Source: a virus
Virus record (IMG/VR): IMGVR_UViG_3300026157_000003
Coordinates: 1 to 48,592 of that record
Strand: one strand, 5' to 3'
DNA: 48,592 bases
The translations under genes were made by a program, and so were the position numbers. Every line of letters starts with the position of its first letter. Position 1 is the stretch's first letter. Under the pieces are notes generated by a model. That model searched no databases, had not been told where the DNA came from, and saw only the letters and a list, made by a program, of their open reading frames with translations. Shown here in pieces: positions 1 to 8,808 of this stretch.

Positions 1-1050
1 TGGATCCAGATGATCTAGATGACACCTCAACAACCAACAAGTTTACAACCGCAAGCGACATCTCAAAGCTAGCAGGAGTGGAAGCAGGCGCAACTGCCGA
101 TCAAACAGATGCAGAGATAAAGACTGCTTATGAAAATAATGCTGATACCAATGCCTTTACTGATGCTGAACAAACAAAACTAGCAGGAGTGGAAGCACTA
201 GCAGATGTGACTGATACTGCCAATGTTACATCAGCAGGTGCCCTAATGGACAGCGAAGTAACAAATCTAGCTGATGTCAAGGCATTTGATCCGGCTGACT
301 ATGCTACTGCCGCACAGGGCGATTTGGCAGACACAGCACTACAGGATCTTTCAGGTAGTTCAACTACCGATCTAAGTGAGGGAACAAACCTTTACTTCAC
401 CAATGAACGAGTAGACGATAGAGTTGACAGTCTACTGGTTGGTGGAACAAACATTACCCTCACATATGATGATGTGTCAGGAACACTGACTATTGATGCG
501 GCAGGCGGAACGGCTCCAGTTGATAGTGTAAATGGACAAACAGGTGTTGTGGTATTGGACCCAGATGATCTAGATGACACCTCAACAACCAACAAGTTTA
601 CAACGGCAGGTGACATCTCAAAACTAGCAGGTATTGAAACTGGTGCGACAGCAGACCAAACAGATGCTGAGATCAAGACTGCTTATGAAAATAATGTTAA
701 TACAAATGCCTTTACAGATAGCGAACAAACAAAACTAGCAGGTATTGAAACTGGCGCTGATGTAACTGATACTGCTAATGTTACATCAGCAGGGGCACTC
801 ATGGATAGTGAGGTAACCAACCTAGCAGCAGTTAAGGCATTTGATCCGGCTGACTATGCCACAGCAGCACAGGGCGATTTGGCAGACACAGCACTTCAAG
901 ACTTGAGTGGCAATTCTACAACAGATCTAAGTGAAGGAACAAATCTCTACTACACAGATGAACGAGTAGACGATAGAGTTGCAGCACTTCTCGTTGAAGG
1001 CGATGCCATTAACTTAACATATAATGATGTGGCAGGAACACTCACAGTGG
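1..1050 (+). repeat. Tandem coding repeat, period about 555 bp
   Basis: Bases from 1 (encoding DPDDLDDTSTTNKFTT) match bases from 556 almost letter for letter, and similarity continues through the NLYYTDERVDDRV motif. A third, diverged and shortened unit runs from about 1505. The repeats are in frame, so gain or loss of a unit would lengthen or shorten the fibre. Confidence 0.8.
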
Positions 1051-2831
1051 CCGTTCCAGATCAAGCTATTACTTTTGCCAAGATGCAGCACATTGCTACC
1101 AATCGCATACTTGGTCGTGACAGTAGTGGCACAGGCGATATTGAAGCACTCACAGGCCCTGCGGCAACTGATCTACTGCGCACATTCAACATTAGTAACA
1201 GTGGTATTGTCCCTAGCTCAGGTGGAGGTACAACCAACTTTTTGAGAGCAGATGGAAGTTGGGCAGAGCCCGCATACTACAACACTTTCAATACAGACTT
1301 TGATACAAGACTAGGGACCAAGGATACAGACGATCTAAGTGAAGGAACAAATCTCTACTATACAGATGAACGAGTAGACGATAGAGTTGATAGCCTACTC
1401 ACAGCGGGCTCAAATGTAACACTTACATATAACGATGTGGCTGGAACATTGACTATTGATGCCGGCGGAGATGTTGACAGTGTCAACGGATTGACGGGTG
1501 CTGTGGTATTGGACCCAGATGATTTAGATGACACTTCTACCACAAATAAGTTTACAACCGCAGGCGACATCTCAAAGCTAGCAGGCATTGAAGCACTAGC
1601 AGATGTAACTGATACTGTTAATGTGGCAGCCGCAGGCGCTGTTATGGATAGTGACTTTTCTACAAATGGATTTATGCGCAGGACAGGTGCTGGCACATAC
1701 ACTAACGATGCCAACATTGATCTTGCAAGTCAAGTAACTGGAAATCTTCCAGTATCAAACCTCAACGGTGGAACAGGAGCGAGTTCTTCAACATACTGGA
1801 GAGGAGATGGAACATGGGCTAGCATTGCTGGAGGAGGGGATGTAAACAAAGTAGGCACACCAGTTGACAACCAAGTTGGCGTATGGACTGGTGATGGCAC
1901 TATTGAAGGCACAACCGGACTTACCTACAATGGAGCCGCACTTGATATTACAGGCAATATCACAGTAAGTGGAACAGTTGATGGCAGAGACCTCGCATCT
2001 GATGGCACCAAGCTAGATGGCATAGAGGCACTGGCTGATGTAACTGACACTGCCAATGTTACAGCGGCTGGAGCATTAATGGACAGTGAGGTAACCAACC
2101 TAGCAGCAGTTAAGGCATTCGACCCAGCTGATTATGTAGATTTAACAAGCAATCAAACAATTGGCGGCAACAAGACATTCGCTGACAACATCAATCTCAC
2201 TAGAAGCACAGGAACAGCACCACACTTTATCCAGATCGGTGAAGGTAGAACAGGCGACGGCAATGCATTTATCGATCTTGTTGGAGGAACTACCTACACA
2301 GATTATGGATTTAGAATTCTAAGAGCCAGCGAAGGCAATACAAGCCTGTTTCATAGAGGAACAGACTCACTAATAATGAGAACCATTGATGCTGCTGATA
2401 TACAGTTTCAAACAGATGGCGCTAATAATAGATTGGTTGTCAAATCTGATGGTTTGATTGGTATTGGAACTGGTGCACCCGCTGTTAGTCTTGATATCAG
2501 CGCAACTGATGCCATCCGGTTGCCTGTAGGAACAGATGCACAAAGACCAACTGGTGCTGATGGATATATCCGTTATAACTCAACAAATAATGAGTTTGAA
2601 GGATATTCAAATAGTTCTTGGGCCGCACTTGGCGGCGGAGGCGGCGCCGGTCTTTTCAAAGGCGAGAATGGTGAAGTTGGATCAGCACCAGGAGATATCT
2701 TCCGTGTCAATGAGCAAGTCCTCAATACAGATGTAACCATAGATGCCAACGAGAATGCCAGCGCAGCAGGACCACTTGAAATTGCTACTGGAACTACCAT
2801 TACTGTAAATGGAAATTTATCCATTGTTTAA
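3..2831 (+). CDS. Tail fibre / adhesin protein, 5'-truncated by the window edge
   Basis: The frame is open from the first full codon at base 3, so the true start lies upstream; 942 residues are visible. The first part holds two tandem copies of a unit of about 185 residues (DNA period about 555 bp). The motif LSEGTNLYYTDERVDDRV, or a close variant, occurs near residues 124, 309 and 445, each followed by a beta-rich LTYDDVAGTLTIDA segment. The C-terminal third has AIRLPVGTDAQRPTGADGYI and GDIFRVNEQVLN, types of sequence often seen at the ends of marine phage fibres. A role in host adsorption is inferred from repeat architecture, low complexity and neighbouring virion genes. An SD (AAGGAGG) just after its stop serves the next gene. 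Fibre family is fairly secure; which fibre it is remains unknown. Confidence 0.8.
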   Translation, partial: DPDDLDDTSTTNKFTTASDISKLAGVEAGATADQTDAEIKTAYENNADTNAFTDAEQTKLAGVEALADVTDTANVTSAGALMDSEVTNLADVKAFDPADYATAAQGDLADTALQDLSGSSTTDLSEGTNLYFTNERVDDRVDSLLVGGTNITLTYDDVSGTLTIDAAGGTAPVDSVNGQTGVVVLDPDDLDDTSTTNKFTTAGDISKLAGIETGATADQTDAEIKTAYENNVNTNAFTDSEQTKLAGIETGADVTDTANVTSAGALMDSEVTNLAAVKAFDPADYATAAQGDLADTALQDLSGNSTTDLSEGTNLYYTDERVDDRVAALLVEGDAINLTYNDVAGTLTVAVPDQAITFAKMQHIATNRILGRDSSGTGDIEALTGPAATDLLRTFNISNSGIVPSSGGGTTNFLRADGSWAEPAYYNTFNTDFDTRLGTKDTDDLSEGTNLYYTDERVDDRVDSLLTAGSNVTLTYNDVAGTLTIDAGGDVDSVNGLTGAVVLDPDDLDDTSTTNKFTTAGDISKLAGIEALADVTDTVNVAAAGAVMDSDFSTNGFMRRTGAGTYTNDANIDLASQVTGNLPVSNLNGGTGASSSTYWRGDGTWASIAGGGDVNKVGTPVDNQVGVWTGDGTIEGTTGLTYNGAALDITGNITVSGTVDGRDLASDGTKLDGIEALADVTDTANVTAAGALMDSEVTNLAAVKAFDPADYVDLTSNQTIGGNKTFADNINLTRSTGTAPHFIQIGEGRTGDGNAFIDLVGGTTYTDYGFRILRASEGNTSLFHRGTDSLIMRTIDAADIQFQTDGANNRLVVKSDGLIGIGTGAPAVSLDISATDAIRLPVGTDAQRPTGADGYIRYNSTNNEFEGYSNSSWAALGGGGGAGLFKGENGEVGSAPGDIFRVNEQVLNTDVTIDANENASAAGPLEIATGTTITVNGNLSIV

Positions 2832-2840
2832 GGAGGACAT

Positions 2841-3407
2841 ATGAGCACATTACAAATTGGATCACTTCAAGATCTGGACGGAAACAATATGAATGAGAGA
2901 GTGCTACTTGACAGCTTCTTCCGGGGAAGTGAAGGGGAATTGAATACTGATTATCTTGGATTTGACATCCAACCATATGATGGTGACTATGATTATCTTG
3001 AGATGGAAATTTTTGCCATCAGTGGAGGATTCGGGACCGATATAGAATTCCGTGTAGCAACAAACACTGGTAGCACCCCTACATGGATTACCACAAATGA
3101 TTACTCTTATATTTCATATGGTGTAAATAACACAGGCGCTTTTTTTGGGACTAATTCAACTGGGGGAGACAGTATTAAAAACAGCATATCTAGCAACACC
3201 TCAGGTGATGAAACCTTGAGAACGCTCATCTTCGATCCATATGCAGCGGCACCAACTCACTTTGAGTTTAGTGGCGCCTTGTATTCAAATAGGTTCCGAG
3301 CCACTGGCGCCTACAATCCCTCAACCAAGATCACATTCGTATCTTTACATGAGCCCGGCGGTGATTTAACCTCGATAGGCATGTCTCTTTATGGAAGGAA
3401 CTATTAA
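2841..3407 (+). CDS. Probable virion adsorption protein 1 of 3 (unknown family)
   Basis: A 188-residue protein with start ATG preceded by a strong SD (AAGGAGG) in the gap after the fibre gene. The composition is rich in G, S, T, N and aromatic residues, as in beta-sandwich virion proteins, and no membrane segment or signal peptide is visible. The C-terminus reads SIGMSLYGRNY. A terminal G-x3-LYG pattern recurs in the gene two places downstream, so the two may share a fold. Its stop overlaps the next start by one base (TAATG), implying coupled translation. A fibre tip, decoration or receptor-binding role is inferred from position only. Confidence 0.6.
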   Translation: MSTLQIGSLQDLDGNNMNERVLLDSFFRGSEGELNTDYLGFDIQPYDGDYDYLEMEIFAISGGFGTDIEFRVATNTGSTPTWITTNDYSYISYGVNNTGAFFGTNSTGGDSIKNSISSNTSGDETLRTLIFDPYAAAPTHFEFSGALYSNRFRATGAYNPSTKITFVSLHEPGGDLTSIGMSLYGRNY

Positions 3408-4096
3408 TGACAACTACCATTGACGATCTTCTTGACGGCAACGGCGAAAGCATATACCGGGACTGGTCCTATGTGGATAGTATTGACTTTGGGTCCCTTC
3501 CTGGTAGCACTGTTGGTGATCCCAGAATGCCTGGGTGGGATGGTATTGATGTAATCGAACGGACATTTGGATTCACTCCAAATGAAGAAGACTTAAATCT
3601 ATTCGAATTCAGAATACTTTGTCTTAACCTACACACAACGGTTGATGCGAGGAGATTCCAACTGGTTCCACTGTCAAGAGGAACTAATGGTCACCGACTT
3701 GCCCCTATACTTAATGATGGAAATAAGAGCTGGAGTTATATCGAACTCCAAGCTGATGGAACCCCTGATGTTGATACCCCTGGAGGAAGTGGACAGAACG
3801 ATGCCATGCTACACCCGGCTGATATTCGAGATGAGGATACAGCAGGTGGATGGAGTGGTGAAATTTATGTGGCCCTAGGAAAATTTTTCGCATTCTCATC
3901 AATGGGAGTTCAACTTAATGGGAGTGATAATGTATTTGTCATGCCAAGTGGTGGAGGTAGTCATGTAGCCCTTGCAAATCCCGCTGTGGGATTTGCATTT
4001 ATGACAGAGAACGACGAGACTATTACAGGTAGAGCTGTGCTATATGTGAGACAAAAACCAACAAACAACATGGGAAGAGTAGGACAAAGCCTATGA
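3407..4096 (+). CDS. Probable virion adsorption protein 2 of 3 (unknown family)
   Basis: A 229-residue protein translated from an ATG that overlaps the previous stop, and itself overlapping the next start by four bases. It is rich in G, D, N and aromatic residues with no membrane segment. Near the C-terminus TGRAVLYVRQ resembles the G-x3-LYG ending of its two neighbours, suggesting the three are distant relatives or share a C-terminal strand. The tight coupling suggests fixed stoichiometry, for example a fibre-tip complex; this is inference. I do not recognise the family. Confidence 0.55.
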   Translation: MTTTIDDLLDGNGESIYRDWSYVDSIDFGSLPGSTVGDPRMPGWDGIDVIERTFGFTPNEEDLNLFEFRILCLNLHTTVDARRFQLVPLSRGTNGHRLAPILNDGNKSWSYIELQADGTPDVDTPGGSGQNDAMLHPADIRDEDTAGGWSGEIYVALGKFFAFSSMGVQLNGSDNVFVMPSGGGSHVALANPAVGFAFMTENDETITGRAVLYVRQKPTNNMGRVGQSL

Positions 4097-4677
4097 GTGG
4101 AACACTAAGAACTAATGAATTACGATACCGCGGAAAGGGAATCTATCGTCCGGCTGAGATACGACTAGATGCACAAAACTTTTCTGCGACCAGTGTGATC
4201 TTTAATCTAGATGGATCATATCCGGTTTATGTTGTCCGTTTCGTGAATACTGTATTTGCATCAAATGATGGTGTTTTTGAAATGGAAACATCAACAGATA
4301 ACGGAGTCTCATGGGACAGCACGAGTGGTGATTACTCAACTATTGCCCAAAGCAGAGATGGCGCTGGAAACAGTTTATATACTGAGGTTGATAATCGTTT
4401 AATCTTCAATGCTTCAGGTGAAGGAATTGGTAATGATGGTGCAAGGGATGGTCTCAGACTAGAGATGTTGATTTTTAATGCCAATGAGGCTGGAGCCTAT
4501 ACGGGATTTGTGGGTGCTGGAAGTTATCACTCAACAGTTGCTAACGGTGATCGACCAGTGCTTTGTCAGTTTGGCGGAATGCGCTTTACTACTAGTGATA
4601 TAACAAATCTAAGATTCCAGATGCCAGCTAGTGTTATGACTGGACGAGGATTTTTATACGGAATTAAAGAGTATTGA
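4093..4677 (+). CDS. Probable virion adsorption protein 3 of 3 (unknown family)
   Basis: A 194-residue protein beginning with an ATG inside the end of the preceding gene (4-base overlap). It ends in TGRGFLYGIKEY, the clearest instance of the terminal LYG pattern shared by this trio. The visible composition (VFEMETSTDNGVSW, alternating polar and hydrophobic residues) suits a jelly-roll or other beta-sandwich. No catalytic motif is seen. It lies between two fibre genes that share repeats, so a host-recognition or fibre-assembly role is the best guess. Confidence 0.55.
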   Translation: MSGTLRTNELRYRGKGIYRPAEIRLDAQNFSATSVIFNLDGSYPVYVVRFVNTVFASNDGVFEMETSTDNGVSWDSTSGDYSTIAQSRDGAGNSLYTEVDNRLIFNASGEGIGNDGARDGLRLEMLIFNANEAGAYTGFVGAGSYHSTVANGDRPVLCQFGGMRFTTSDITNLRFQMPASVMTGRGFLYGIKEY

Positions 4678-4751
4678 TCCACGACGAGAAAAAACAGATA
4701 ATTAAGATAGTAAGACAGGATAGAATCCAGAAAAGGCAAGAGTAAGTAAAT

Positions 4752-5831
4752 ATGGCACAAGTTTCAAACAGCACCTTTAGAACATTAACAGATACATTGT
4801 TCGCAACGAACGCAACAGGCGGAATTACCGCTGAGGATTTACGCACACATTTTGATAATATATCAGACAGTGTTCCATTCAAAATTACAGGCAAAACTGC
4901 CGCGCCCACTGTTAACGATGATGTTGACGGTAGTGGTGGTAATGGTAAATTTGCTGTTGGTGATTTTTGGATTGATGAAACAAATGATGCAATATATGTC
5001 TGTTTGGACAACACAAATGTTACCGCTGTTTGGGAGCAAATAAATGATGGTAATGTTGATTTAAGTGGTAATGATACCGGAGATTTAGCAGAAGGTAGTA
5101 ATCTTTATTTTACAGACGAAAGAGTAGACGACCGTGTTGCTGCAATGTTAGCTGGTGGAACAAATATTGGATTAAGTTACGATGATGGTTCTAACCTACT
5201 AACAATCAATGGACCATCAACCACCGCACAAATATCTGAGGGTAGCAATCTATATTACACAGATGAACGAGTAGACGATCGAGTAAATGATCTTCTTGTT
5301 GCTGGATCAAATATCACACTTACATATGATGATGGTGCTGGAACAATTACTATTGATTCCTCGGGTGGAGGTGGATCTTTTGCTGTAGAAGATGATGGTG
5401 TGAGCATCGTAGGAACAGCATCAACATTGAACTTCACAGGTTCTAGTGTTACGGTTACAGATGCTGGATCTGGACAAGCGAATATTGCTATAGAAAGTGG
5501 TGGTGGAGGAGGAGGAGGTTTTCCAACTGTTCTAGATGTAACCGCTGATTTCCTTTTCAATCTTGCAGGAATTGACGCAGGCACATACATACGACTTAAT
5601 AACTCAGGTGGATTGCCTTTTGATGTAGAAATTCCATCAAACACATTTTCAGTTGGAGATGAATTTTATATCGAACAATCAGGATCGGGTGCATTAAATT
5701 TTACTTCTCTAGCAGAAGCTGTTACTATTTTAAGTCTTGGAGGCTTAACTCAATCAGCAGGTCAATATGGCGTTGTAACGATTAAGTTTATTGACAATAA
5801 CGTTGTTAATATCAAAGGCGATCTAGCATAA
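4752..5831 (+). CDS. Second tail fibre-like protein
   Basis: A 359-residue protein. The N-terminal part contains a GDFWIDETNDAIYV...VWEQI segment of a type also present in the sheath, gp14-like and gp15-like proteins. The centre has two copies of the motif NLYFTDERVDDRV/NLYYTDERVDDRV (bases about 5098 and 5248), the same motif found three times in the fibre gene at the left edge. Glycine runs (GGGGS, GGGGGGG) link the beta-rich modules. The C-terminal part (from about residue 260) is distinct and may be the attachment or receptor domain. Start ATG follows the weak purine stretch AAGAGTAAGTAA. A structural role is likely; its exact place in the tail is unknown. Confidence 0.7.
   Translation: MAQVSNSTFRTLTDTLFATNATGGITAEDLRTHFDNISDSVPFKITGKTAAPTVNDDVDGSGGNGKFAVGDFWIDETNDAIYVCLDNTNVTAVWEQINDGNVDLSGNDTGDLAEGSNLYFTDERVDDRVAAMLAGGTNIGLSYDDGSNLLTINGPSTTAQISEGSNLYYTDERVDDRVNDLLVAGSNITLTYDDGAGTITIDSSGGGGSFAVEDDGVSIVGTASTLNFTGSSVTVTDAGSGQANIAIESGGGGGGGFPTVLDVTADFLFNLAGIDAGTYIRLNNSGGLPFDVEIPSNTFSVGDEFYIEQSGSGALNFTSLAEAVTILSLGGLTQSAGQYGVVTIKFIDNNVVNIKGDLA
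5082..5286 (+). repeat. Fibre motif repeats shared with the left-edge fibre gene
   Basis: Two copies of the NLYxTDERVDDRV coding motif (5082-5138 and 5233-5286). Three more are at about 369-427, 924-980 and 1332-1389 in the first fibre gene; ACAGATGAACGAGTAGACGA is identical in 5260-5278 and the copies at 924 and 1332. Homologous exchange between the two fibre genes is possible. Confidence 0.72.
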
Positions 5832-5836
5832 ATGTA

Positions 5837-6280
5837 TTATCTGATGTCCTGGGCAGTGACAAGCTGATCGACCACAGTTTTGATCTTACTTATTATACGA
5901 GGATTTTGAAGAACTATTTTAGCGCCTGGGTGTAACGGAACTGGATAACGGTCGTAGTTAACCCAGGCGTAGCCTTCGCTTTCGCCATTTATGTTGGGTG
6001 TAAATTCTTGAGGAACAGTGGCGAGGAATGTGTCATACTCAAATGATTCGTCATTACTCACCATTTTATGTATTGGAATAAATTTAGTAATGTCAGGCAA
6101 AAATCCAAGCTCTTCTTCCAATTCACGCTCAATTGTTTGCACAGGAAGTTCTTGGCCTTCTTGTGTGCCTCCCCAAAATCCCCAATAATTTTTGTTTTTG
6201 CGGTCTGGTTTTCGTAGCTGAAGCAAAATCCTTTTTGTATTCTCGCTTAGTAGAATACATCCGCTTGCTCTGATTGTCAT
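5837..6280 (-). CDS. Nudix hydrolase
   Basis: A 147-residue protein with a complete Nudix box: G-x5-E-x7-RELEEELGF, i.e. GTQEGQE then seven residues then REUxEExGU. Nudix enzymes hydrolyse nucleoside diphosphates linked to another moiety, such as modified NTPs, NDP-sugars, ADP-ribose or RNA caps; the substrate cannot be read here. The start chosen is the ATG at 6280 (MTIRASG), because a perfect late promoter octamer TATAAATA on the minus strand ends five bases before it; an in-frame upstream ATG would lie across that promoter. The mRNA would be leaderless. It lies downstream of the minus-strand gp14-gp15 pair, so it can also be read through from them. Confidence 0.88.
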   Translation of the reverse strand: MTIRASGCILLSENTKRILLQLRKPDRKNKNYWGFWGGTQEGQELPVQTIERELEEELGFLPDITKFIPIHKMVSNDESFEYDTFLATVPQEFTPNINGESEGYAWVNYDRYPVPLHPGAKIVLQNPRIISKIKTVVDQLVTAQDIR

Positions 6281-6285
6281 GTGTC

Positions 6286-6293
6286 TATTTATA
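6286..6293 (-). promoter_or_regulatory. T4-type late promoter core (leaderless class)
   Basis: TATAAATA on the minus strand, separated by five bases from the Nudix ATG. With the usual T4 late start site five to seven bases downstream, the transcript would begin at the start codon. Confidence 0.65.
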
Positions 6294-7641
6294 TGTAAAG
6301 ACGCCACCAACCTTCTCGGTAAGTGCCTTCATAACTGTTCTGCCAAAACTCACCAGTCCACTCAAATTGATCTCCGGTAGCAGTATTAGTTACATATTCT
6401 GTGCCACCATTAGCACTTGAGTCAAAACTGACGACCCATGAACCACCATTAAATTCAATAATATCGTTTTTGCCCGCTGTAATGGTCCCCCAAATTCCAC
6501 CACTTGGAACTTCGTCAAGCACAAGATATCTCTGTCCAAGAACTGCACTGGGCAAGTTGCCATCACCCGGGCCTGTATTTTGTGGATTGATAATAGCGTC
6601 AACCGTTCCTTGTGTGTTGTTAGGAAGAGTGTCTGCATCAATATTTACTATTAATCTTTGGTTATTGTTTGGATCAAAATCAATCGTTCCTATTACATCG
6701 CTACTGGGATCTGTTACGTCGTCACCCTGACGTAAACGAATCTGACTTATGCCAGGACGCAATTCACCATAATTGCTGAACACATCCTTCTCCCAATTTA
6801 GAACTGTGCCTAAACCACCTTGATCATCACCATTGCGTTGTAACAACAAGGCGCTGCCATCTTCAAAACGAATCCAATAATCTTCCAGTGTTGTGACCAC
6901 AAAGCTGCTATTATCTCCTGTGATTGCGTCCACAGTCCAAGTTTCAAAGTCTTCCAAGTCTAGGGTATGAATTTGTGTAAGGATAGTATGGATGATATTC
7001 ATACGCTGAACACGGACAGGAGGATTGATAAAGATAGGCATCTCAAATGTTAGCGTTGCGACATCAATAACAGTATCGGCTCCGCTTGGAAGACTACGAC
7101 TTGACCAAGTCGTATTTGTCATTTCACAATATGCAAGACTGGTCCAATCCAGTGTGTTTTGATTTGTGTGTAGGTTGATTCCAGGATTGAACAAGACAAG
7201 AATTTGTTCAAGAAGCTGAAGCTTTTGATCAGTATTGCTGGTCCAAATGTCAACGTTCATGGTAAGCAAATATGGCACAGGTTGGTAACGCGTCACATTA
7301 TAGCTCTGGCCTGGGTTTTCTAGATAGGTATGGCTATCCTCATCAAACTCTTTTTCTATTACTTGTAGAGTTTCTTCAAATTGAGGATAACGACGGAGAT
7401 CTGGTTTCATTTCAAGATTGTTAACATAGCAACTAATGAAAGGAACAGTGTTTAAACTGTTCTCGCTATTTTCTTTGAGAATATGACCGACTTGTCTACT
7501 CATGTCACCATAACGCGCAGGCACAGTTTCGTAAACAGGATTTCCTTGTGCATCAAAACCTTTTTGAACTGTGAAATTTCCGAAAATTCGCACAAATTGC
7601 AAGAGGTATTTTCTTATTTGTTCATCGTAAAAATATTGCAT
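6289..7641 (-). CDS. 15: Tail sheath stabiliser / tail completion protein, gp15-like
   Basis: A 450-residue protein whose first ~230 residues look like the T4 gp15 family of marine T4-like phages: QYFYDEQIRKYLLQFVRIF at the N-terminus, then YGDM, PFISCYV, PYLLTMNVDIWT, LEQILVLFNP and TFEMPIFINPPV in order. gp15 caps the tail and joins it to the neck. T4 gp15 is about 270 residues, so this one carries a long C-terminal extension (about residues 230-450) with a GGSWVVSF...GDQFEWTG segment resembling modules in other virion proteins here. Its start overlaps the stop of the gp14-like gene (TAATG). Assignment rests on family recognition by eye. Confidence 0.75.
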   Translation of the reverse strand: MQYFYDEQIRKYLLQFVRIFGNFTVQKGFDAQGNPVYETVPARYGDMSRQVGHILKENSENSLNTVPFISCYVNNLEMKPDLRRYPQFEETLQVIEKEFDEDSHTYLENPGQSYNVTRYQPVPYLLTMNVDIWTSNTDQKLQLLEQILVLFNPGINLHTNQNTLDWTSLAYCEMTNTTWSSRSLPSGADTVIDVATLTFEMPIFINPPVRVQRMNIIHTILTQIHTLDLEDFETWTVDAITGDNSSFVVTTLEDYWIRFEDGSALLLQRNGDDQGGLGTVLNWEKDVFSNYGELRPGISQIRLRQGDDVTDPSSDVIGTIDFDPNNNQRLIVNIDADTLPNNTQGTVDAIINPQNTGPGDGNLPSAVLGQRYLVLDEVPSGGIWGTITAGKNDIIEFNGGSWVVSFDSSANGGTEYVTNTATGDQFEWTGEFWQNSYEGTYREGWWRLYI

Positions 7642-8747
7642 TATGGATCATTTCCAAAATCTTTGTTATTGAAACTAACATCAAAACTTTCATCCAGATC
7701 AACATCCGCGTTGCCATCATAATCTGCTCGTGGACGAATCGCATCTTCAATGCTCTGGCGTGAATTATATTCTCGCCCTGTGGCTACATCTGTATCGATA
7801 TTATTTACAAAGGTTGAAGCATTGAAAGTTCTATCGCTCCAAGTGCGGTCGTCGATGTTATCGTATAGTCTCACCCAACGTGTATCCCTGTAAACAAAGA
7901 GACGGTTTGGACGAAAATCTGTGCGTATGTAGAAGTCACCTTGATTTGGTGTGCTTGGAAAATTATCGCCTGATGCTATAGTCTCGCCAGGATCCCAATT
8001 ATATCCTTGTTCATTGACATAGTTGTAGAGATGATCTACAAGCTGAGTAGCGCCGCCAATAGGATCATTCCCCGCAGCACTTTCAACCACAGCGTCAGTG
8101 ATATCCATTTCTTTGGCAAATGTGCTGAATACATTCTTCATACTGTCGGCATCATCTGCATTTCCTAGGATATCGTCAAACTCTTGGCTGTCAGTAATTG
8201 GTTCAAGCTTGGCACGCCAAATGTGTGGCCACCAAGTAGCACTAAAACCTTCACCACCTCTGTTACCATCACTAACAGTATAGAATTTAGGAATGGGCGG
8301 CGTGTCTGCATCAAGAGCATATTGTTCGATAAGATGCGGCAACTCAATAACGTCGCCACTCATGAGTTTACGTCCCAAAACTTCAACCATTTCATTAAGG
8401 TGGAATGTCATGTATAGTGTGTCGTTTGTAAGGAATAGGCCAAATTGTGTGAGGTCAAAGTCGTTATCGCTTACATTATAAATGCCGCGCAATTCGTATA
8501 GATCTTTGTCATACTTGCGGTCACGATTTTCAAGTAACAGCAAGTCTTGTATAGTTGTTTCGTTTATAACATTATTGTTTTGATAATCAGGTCGACTAGG
8601 ATCATCTGATAGTTGTCCATCTTCAGGACCAACATACTTGTGAATAATTGCCCCCGTCCCGCCAACATGAAACTGCTCGCGGATAGTGCGGTCAAAGAAC
8701 TTGTAGTCGTTGGTCTTATTTGGACTCCACATAGAGAGGCGAGGCAT
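7641..8747 (-). CDS. 14: Neck protein, gp14-like
   Basis: A 368-residue protein starting at MPRLSMW (ATG at 8747) with SD AAAGGAA; a longer frame upstream would run back through the promoter and is rejected. The middle segment LTQFGLFLTNDTLYMTF...GDVIELPHL matches the pattern of T4-like gp14, in which an FGLxxxDxxxF strand is followed by a GDxIxxP loop, and the gene abuts the gp15-like gene as in T4. gp14 forms the neck collar joining head and tail with gp13. A module GDFYIRTDFRPNRLFVY...RWVRLYD sits in the C-terminal half. The C-terminal tail is acidic. Confidence 0.72.
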   Translation of the reverse strand: MPRLSMWSPNKTNDYKFFDRTIREQFHVGGTGAIIHKYVGPEDGQLSDDPSRPDYQNNNVINETTIQDLLLLENRDRKYDKDLYELRGIYNVSDNDFDLTQFGLFLTNDTLYMTFHLNEMVEVLGRKLMSGDVIELPHLIEQYALDADTPPIPKFYTVSDGNRGGEGFSATWWPHIWRAKLEPITDSQEFDDILGNADDADSMKNVFSTFAKEMDITDAVVESAAGNDPIGGATQLVDHLYNYVNEQGYNWDPGETIASGDNFPSTPNQGDFYIRTDFRPNRLFVYRDTRWVRLYDNIDDRTWSDRTFNASTFVNNIDTDVATGREYNSRQSIEDAIRPRADYDGNADVDLDESFDVSFNNKDFGNDP

Positions 8748-8763
8748 AGCGATTCCTTTCGGG

Positions 8764-8771
8764 TATTTATC
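8764..8771 (-). promoter_or_regulatory. Late promoter core for the gp14-gp15-Nudix transcript
   Basis: GATAAATA on the minus strand, 16 bases before the gp14-like ATG, leaving room for the SD AAAGGAA. It stands back to back with the plus-strand late promoter of gp13. Confidence 0.65.
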
Positions 8772-8780
8772 CAGTATCGC

Positions 8781-8788
8781 AATAAATA
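8781..8788 (+). promoter_or_regulatory. Late promoter core for gp13
   Basis: AATAAATA, with an SD (GCAGGAG) and ATG 21 bases downstream. The two cores of this divergent pair are nine bases apart. Confidence 0.6.
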
Positions 8789-8808
8789 CCTGACAGCAGG
8801 AGCACTTT

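Noticed and set aside
1-1600. CRISPR-like repeats
   Set aside because: The repeats are in frame, long and translated as fibre modules; no short regular repeat-spacer pattern.
4664-5014. Minus-strand ORF of 116 codons
   Set aside because: Opposite the start of the second fibre gene, low complexity, no SD.
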